Positions 6,167 to 9,359 of a stretch of DNA of 9,359 nt are shown piece after piece (the first letter of the stretch is position 1; each line of letters begins with the position of its first letter). The position numbers and the translations under genes are program-made. This DNA comes from Fidelibacterota bacterium (GTDB taxonomy: Bacteria; Marinisomatota; Marinisomatia; Marinisomatales; Marinisomataceae), in NCBI GenBank assembly GCA_012963075.1, contig DTWI01000039.1:1-9359 (forward strand), written 5' to 3'. The notes beneath the pieces were generated by a model, which saw nothing but the letters and a program-made list of their open reading frames with translations, did not search any database and was not told where the DNA came from.

Positions 6167-7308
6167 TACTTATATTTTGGATTAACAGGGGTACCATTTG
6201 TGGCAATACTAATTTTAGATACAATGATTCTCTCACCAATTGATACTCCATCTTTAACTATCATATGATTCTTTAATTTTTTAATAATATTAATTTTTCT
6301 TATTTCGATTTTATTATTTTTATCTACAATTAAAAGTTTATTATTAGCAGTAAATGAAATATTTGGAATAACAAAAATATCTTCTAAAAATTTTCCATTA
6401 ATTTTTGCCTCTACGAATAGACCAACAGGTAATGTTATTTGATCTTCTTCTAAGAAATCATTTTTGAAGTTTGCAATTAATTTAATCATTCTGGTTACTG
6501 GATCAATGACCCCATCAACTCGCTCAATATTTCCTTTCCAGATTTGTACTTTCCCTTTATATGGAGCGCTAATGGTCACAAGTGATTTTTGATTGTCATT
6601 TAATTTTCTTCCATCCATTGGAATGTCTAAAAATTCCAAATCACTATCTTTTATTGGTAGTGTAATTTCAATTTGATTGGATGTATAAATTATTCCCAAA
6701 GGTTGGCCTGGTAATACGGTTGATCCTAGATCAATATTAATACTTTTGATACGCCCTGTGTAAGGAGCAGTAATATCTGTTTTATCTAGCTTTTTCTTGG
6801 CTGATTTTACTTGAGCTTTCGCAACGTTCAGCGCTGCATTCGCTTGTTTAAGTTGAGGTTTTTTAAGTGTTAAATCTTTTGCAGTTCCTTCACCAAGTTT
6901 ATCCCATGTCTGTTCTGCTATTTTAGCTTCTGCTTCTTGCATAGCAAGTTGCACTTCAGCACTACGTAGTTGAAATAATGCATTACTATATTGAAGTTGA
7001 AAATCTGTATCATCTATTTTTGCTAATATTTCTCCTTCTATCACAGAAGAACCTTCTGAAAATTTCTTTGAACGATATATAATTTCTCCTCCAACTTCAC
7101 TTGTTAAAACAGTCTGGGTAATGGGTTGAGTTGTTCCCATTGAACTAATTAAAATTTGATGATTTGTTGGCGTTACAATTTCTACTTCAACCTCAACTGG
7201 AATGTTTTTGTCTACTGGTTGAGGTTTTATTTGACCAAGCCAATACAATGTATAAGCGATTGCTAATGAAAACAGTATAATAATTACAGGTCTGATATAT
7301 CTTATCAT
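6166..7308 (-). CDS. RND efflux periplasmic adaptor subunit (membrane-fusion protein, AcrA/HlyD-like)
   Basis: Links the inner-membrane RND pump to the outer-membrane channel. The 380 residues begin with an uncleaved anchor helix (about 6-25) and no lipobox, so it is held by a transmembrane segment rather than a lipid. Domains in order: first lipoyl half (68-98, SEVGGEIIYRSKKFSEGSSV...GEILAKID), an alpha-helical hairpin (about 100-175, alanine-, lysine- and glutamine-rich), second lipoyl half (TDITAPYTGRIKSINIDLGS at 178-197, then GQPLGIIY), a beta-barrel (about 210-300) and a membrane-proximal domain (300-370). The start is 11 bp after the stop of the outer-membrane factor gene and the stop overlaps the pump start, so it is clearly co-transcribed. 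No Shine-Dalgarno sequence is visible. Family is firm. Confidence 0.94.
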   Translation of the reverse strand: MIRYIRPVIIILFSLAIAYTLYWLGQIKPQPVDKNIPVEVEVEIVTPTNHQILISSMGTTQPITQTVLTSEVGGEIIYRSKKFSEGSSVIEGEILAKIDDTDFQLQYSNALFQLRSAEVQLAMQEAEAKIAEQTWDKLGEGTAKDLTLKKPQLKQANAALNVAKAQVKSAKKKLDKTDITAPYTGRIKSINIDLGSTVLPGQPLGIIYTSNQIEITLPIKDSDLEFLDIPMDGRKLNDNQKSLVTISAPYKGKVQIWKGNIERVDGVIDPVTRMIKLIANFKNDFLEEDQITLPVGLFVEAKINGKFLEDIFVIPNISFTANNKLLIVDKNNKIEIRKINIIKKLKNHMIVKDGVSIGERIIVSKISIATNGTPVNPKYK

Positions 7309-7319
7309 TTTATTTTGCT

Positions 7320-8738
7320 TTATTCGTAAGCAAATCCTCCTCCAAGAGACAATATTAAGTTTATTCTTTGTTCAATGCGAATTTTTTCTGTGGTGGTTAA
7401 AATATTTTTTGTATCAAAGAGCATATTATTTGCATTGATTACATCTTCCGCACTTGCAATTCCTTCATAGAATTCATTTAAAGTTGTGTTATAAATTGAT
7501 TCTGCAATTTTTACATTTTCCTCAACAAGGTTCAGTGAAGAAAATGCAGTATTATCGAATTGTAAACTAGACTCTACTTCTTTATATGCATTTAACAAAT
7601 CATTAACAAATTGAAGCATTGCAATTTCTTTTTGGCTTTTGGCAATTTTTTTACTTGCGATTAATTTTCCTCCATTAAACACAGGAGCTAATAAATTTAA
7701 TCCAGCACTCCACACACTATAATCTTTATTTAATAAATCTTGAACATTACTAGATGCACCGCTGGATCCTACTAAACTAAATGTGGGATATAAAGATCTC
7801 ATTGCTTGTTTATTTAACGCTTCTGCGGCAAGCATATTATATTGAGAAGCAATAAGGTCAGGTCTTCTTTTTATTATGTCTGCTGGCAAAACAGTTGGAA
7901 TGCTTGGAAGGTGTTCTGGGAAATCATCAGAGATTGCTAATGTCAAATCTGGATATTCTCTAATTAAAACTTTCCCTTGTCTAATCAATCCATTCAAGAC
8001 ACTTGTTTTATTATCCAAATTACTTTTTGCATTATTAAGTATCATCTTTGATTGTTGAAAAAAATTACTTTTTATAATTCCTGTTTTATAACGTTCGCTA
8101 TATAAATCATGAATAATTTTTGCATTATTATATTTTTGTTTTGCATTATCTACTAATTGTTTGGATTCGATAATAGAGAAATATAATTTTGCAGCTTCAG
8201 CGGTAAGAGAAAATTGAACATAAGTATAGTTATATTTGCTAGACAAATATTGTCTTTTTCCAGCTAATCTTCCTTGTCTTAGTTTTCCCCATAAATCTAT
8301 TTCCCATTGGGCATTCAAAGATAGACTATAGTTTTCTTGGGTAAATGTTGTGATTTCATCATTGTTACCAAAAAAACTAGTAAAGATAGGTGGAAACCCT
8401 GCAGTATTTTGTTCTGATTCGGTTCCGCTAGCAGTAATTGCTACAGATGGTGCTAAATTTGCAGTAGATAACACAGCACCTTGTTTTGCAATGCGAGTAT
8501 TAAACATCGCCTGTTCTAAATTTATATTTTCTTCTAAAAAGGCTGATAAAAATTGATTCAAATTTTCATCTTGAAACTCATTCCACCAAATTTCTGACAC
8601 ATTTAGTTGAACTGGCACATCTAACTGCCATTGATTTGGGATTTGTTCAGAAATGATTGAATCTGGTTCAATTGCTTTTTGACTAGCACATCCAGTAATT
8701 AAAATAAGAGCTAATAATTGAATAATATTTTTTATCAT
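7320..8738 (-). CDS. Outer-membrane efflux lipoprotein (TolC/NodT family)
   Basis: Outer-membrane channel of the tripartite system; such proteins form trimeric barrels that continue as a periplasmic alpha-helical tunnel. The 472 residues fit the NodT/OprM-type family. The N-terminus is a lipoprotein signal with lipobox ITG-Cys17. Family landmarks are WWNEFQDENL (51-60), LNAQWEIDLWGKLR (141-154), PADIIKRRPDLIASQYNMLAAEA (285-307) and LYPTFSLVG (316-324), with two tandem TolC-type repeats of long amphipathic helices around them. Its ATG abuts the TAA of the preceding DUF2878-like gene with no spacer (TAAATG), so translation is probably coupled, and the adaptor gene follows after 11 bp. Assignment is firm; the pore's substrate is unknown. 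Confidence 0.94.
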   Translation of the reverse strand: MIKNIIQLLALILITGCASQKAIEPDSIISEQIPNQWQLDVPVQLNVSEIWWNEFQDENLNQFLSAFLEENINLEQAMFNTRIAKQGAVLSTANLAPSVAITASGTESEQNTAGFPPIFTSFFGNNDEITTFTQENYSLSLNAQWEIDLWGKLRQGRLAGKRQYLSSKYNYTYVQFSLTAEAAKLYFSIIESKQLVDNAKQKYNNAKIIHDLYSERYKTGIIKSNFFQQSKMILNNAKSNLDNKTSVLNGLIRQGKVLIREYPDLTLAISDDFPEHLPSIPTVLPADIIKRRPDLIASQYNMLAAEALNKQAMRSLYPTFSLVGSSGASSNVQDLLNKDYSVWSAGLNLLAPVFNGGKLIASKKIAKSQKEIAMLQFVNDLLNAYKEVESSLQFDNTAFSSLNLVEENVKIAESIYNTTLNEFYEGIASAEDVINANNMLFDTKNILTTTEKIRIEQRINLILSLGGGFAYE

Positions 8739-9269
8739 TTATTCATCCATCAAGTATTGAGATACTCTAAATAACAATATAAAACTTATAGACCATGTAA
8801 TTGCAATAATAGCATAATTTATATTTTCTGTTCCAATAGAAACTGCATTAATTTTTTCACCAGCTATATATGCTAATGGTGCTAATAATCCATAAAAGGA
8901 TATCAATAGATATTTTCCTCTTAAGTATCGCATTGCATAGTTTACCTGTGATGCAAATCCAGCCCACAGACATAACATCCAAATAGGAGAAAGATTTTGA
9001 TTTATAGCTCCATTGTATTGCACAATGTTGAATATTGCAAATCCTGAATCAACGATTATACCAAGGAATATTGCAAATATAATTAATTGTAATTCTTGAT
9101 ATCTTTTATAGGCAATAATAGAGAAATGAAAAAAAAGAAATATCAAAGTTGTTATTGGAGCCAAAAGTGGCATTTCCAATGATGGGGTTGAGGCACAACA
9201 AATCCATACAATTGAAAAACCAAAGTAATTTATTATGGCACTTTTATGTTCTAAGATAAATTTGATCAT
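8739..9269 (-). CDS. DUF2878-like polytopic membrane protein
   Basis: Integral inner-membrane protein of 176 residues with about six hydrophobic segments (roughly 11-28, 33-53, 61-80, 93-111, 119-136 and 150-170). I recognise the DUF2878 pattern in the central block SPIWMLCLWAGFASQVNYAMRYL (94-116) and the following PLAYIAGEKINA (131-142), equivalent to the family's usual proline-leucine-alanine-tyrosine-x-alanine-glycine motif. No biochemical function is known for this family. It is the first gene of the efflux operon and is separated from the outer-membrane lipoprotein gene by nothing at all, so co-expression with the pump is nearly certain, though a physical role in efflux is not shown. 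The ATG at 9269 has no Shine-Dalgarno sequence and follows a tRNA gene by 37 bp. Real gene: very likely; family call: moderately confident. Confidence 0.75.
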   Translation of the reverse strand: MIKFILEHKSAIINYFGFSIVWICCASTPSLEMPLLAPITTLIFLFFHFSIIAYKRYQELQLIIFAIFLGIIVDSGFAIFNIVQYNGAINQNLSPIWMLCLWAGFASQVNYAMRYLRGKYLLISFYGLLAPLAYIAGEKINAVSIGTENINYAIIAITWSISFILLFRVSQYLMDE

Positions 9270-9278
9270 TGTTTAAAT

Positions 9279-9291
9279 TTTGTTTAACAAA
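9279..9291. promoter_or_regulatory. Short palindrome at the predicted start of the efflux operon
   Basis: TTTGTTTAACAAA is a perfect 6-bp inverted repeat around one central base, lying between the predicted -10 and the first start codon and overlapping the expected transcription start. That is where an operator for a TetR- or MarR-type efflux repressor would sit. No such regulator gene is in the window, and a 13-bp AT-rich palindrome can occur by chance. It lacks a following T-tract on the minus strand, so it does not look like a terminator for the tRNA. Confidence 0.3.
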
Positions 9292-9296
9292 CTTAA

Positions 9297-9326
9297 ATTA
9301 TAAGAGTGGCTCGGGGCGGAATTGAA
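9297..9326 (-). promoter_or_regulatory. Putative promoter of the efflux operon, -35 inside the tRNA gene
   Basis: On the minus strand a perfect TATAAT (9297-9302) lies 27 bp before the DUF2878-like start. The best -35 is weak: TTCAAT (9321-9326), with an 18-bp spacer, formed by the T-loop of the tRNA-Phe gene. Transcription would begin near 9290. The alternative is that the operon is read through from the tRNA promoter outside the window and the transcript is processed at the tRNA 3' end. Confidence 0.45.
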
Positions 9327-9359
9327 CCGCCGACACAAGGATTTTCAGTCCTCTGCTCT
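9307..9359 (-). tRNA. tRNA-Phe (GAA), 5' part beyond the window edge
   Basis: The minus strand reads positions 21-73 of a tRNA. The 3' side of the D-stem is GAGC (9355-9358). The anticodon stem is GAGGA/TCCTT around loop CTGAAAA, which places anticodon GAA at 9346-9344 and so decodes Phe. The variable loop is GTGTC, the T-arm is GGCGG-TTCAATT-CCGCC (9315-9331), the 3' acceptor strand is CCGAGCC (9308-9314) and the discriminator is A at 9307. The next three bases are CTC, so the CCA end is not encoded and must be added by tRNA nucleotidyltransferase. The acceptor 5' strand and most of the D-arm lie outside. The gene stands out as GC-rich against its AT-rich surroundings. Confidence 0.95.

Noticed and set aside
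7876..8556. Plus-strand open frames at 7876-8058 and 8350-8556 inside the outer-membrane lipoprotein gene
   Set aside because: Short antisense shadows of a conserved gene, without a start context or domain.
9279..9291. Attachment site of a tRNA-integrated mobile element next to tRNA-Phe
   Set aside because: tRNA genes are common integration sites, but no repeat of the tRNA 3' end, integrase or phage gene is visible, and the adjoining genes look like a settled operon of normal composition.

Overview
The window comes from an AT-rich, tightly packed genome of a Gram-negative bacterium. An outer-membrane factor, a periplasmic adaptor, an inner-membrane RND pump and two predicted lipoproteins all imply a double membrane. 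The lineage is not settled by the sequence. Points to weigh are the low GC, the near absence of Shine-Dalgarno sequences, a tRNA-Phe without an encoded CCA end, and a DUF2878-type membrane protein. An uncultivated, streamlined, probably aquatic bacterium is my guess, and it is only an inference.

Left part (1-2984): The 5' portion of an FTR1-family iron permease gene lies on the minus strand and runs off the left edge. A 93-bp divergent spacer separates it from a stand-alone NAD(P)H-hydrate dehydratase gene (nnrD) on the plus strand. The spacer carries a near-perfect Fur-box-like palindrome, a third half-site and a good promoter for the permease, so iron repression is the natural reading. Next come two minus-strand genes in one unit, transcribed from a VOC (glyoxalase-fold) protein into an azurin-like copper lipoprotein. 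Only 30 bp away, a plus-strand gene encodes a free-standing LON substrate-binding domain.

Right part (2987-9359): A four-gene minus-strand operon is transcribed from right to left: a DUF2878-like membrane protein, a NodT-type outer-membrane lipoprotein, a membrane-fusion protein and an RND pump. The junctions are 0 bp, 11 bp and a 1-base overlap. Products two to four form a complete tripartite efflux system spanning both membranes. A partial tRNA-Phe(GAA) gene on the same strand lies directly upstream. The 37 bp between them hold a perfect TATAAT and a 13-bp palindrome that could be an operator.

There is no CRISPR array, insertion sequence, phage gene, rRNA or obvious pseudogene. No intergenic gap reaches 300 bp; the longest is the 93-bp iron-permease spacer. 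I do not see a clearly undescribed system. The best second looks are the Fur-box architecture, the RND pump that lacks the canonical TM10 lysine, the unusual cupredoxin lipoprotein with its VOC partner, and the DUF2878 gene that leads the efflux operon next to a tRNA.
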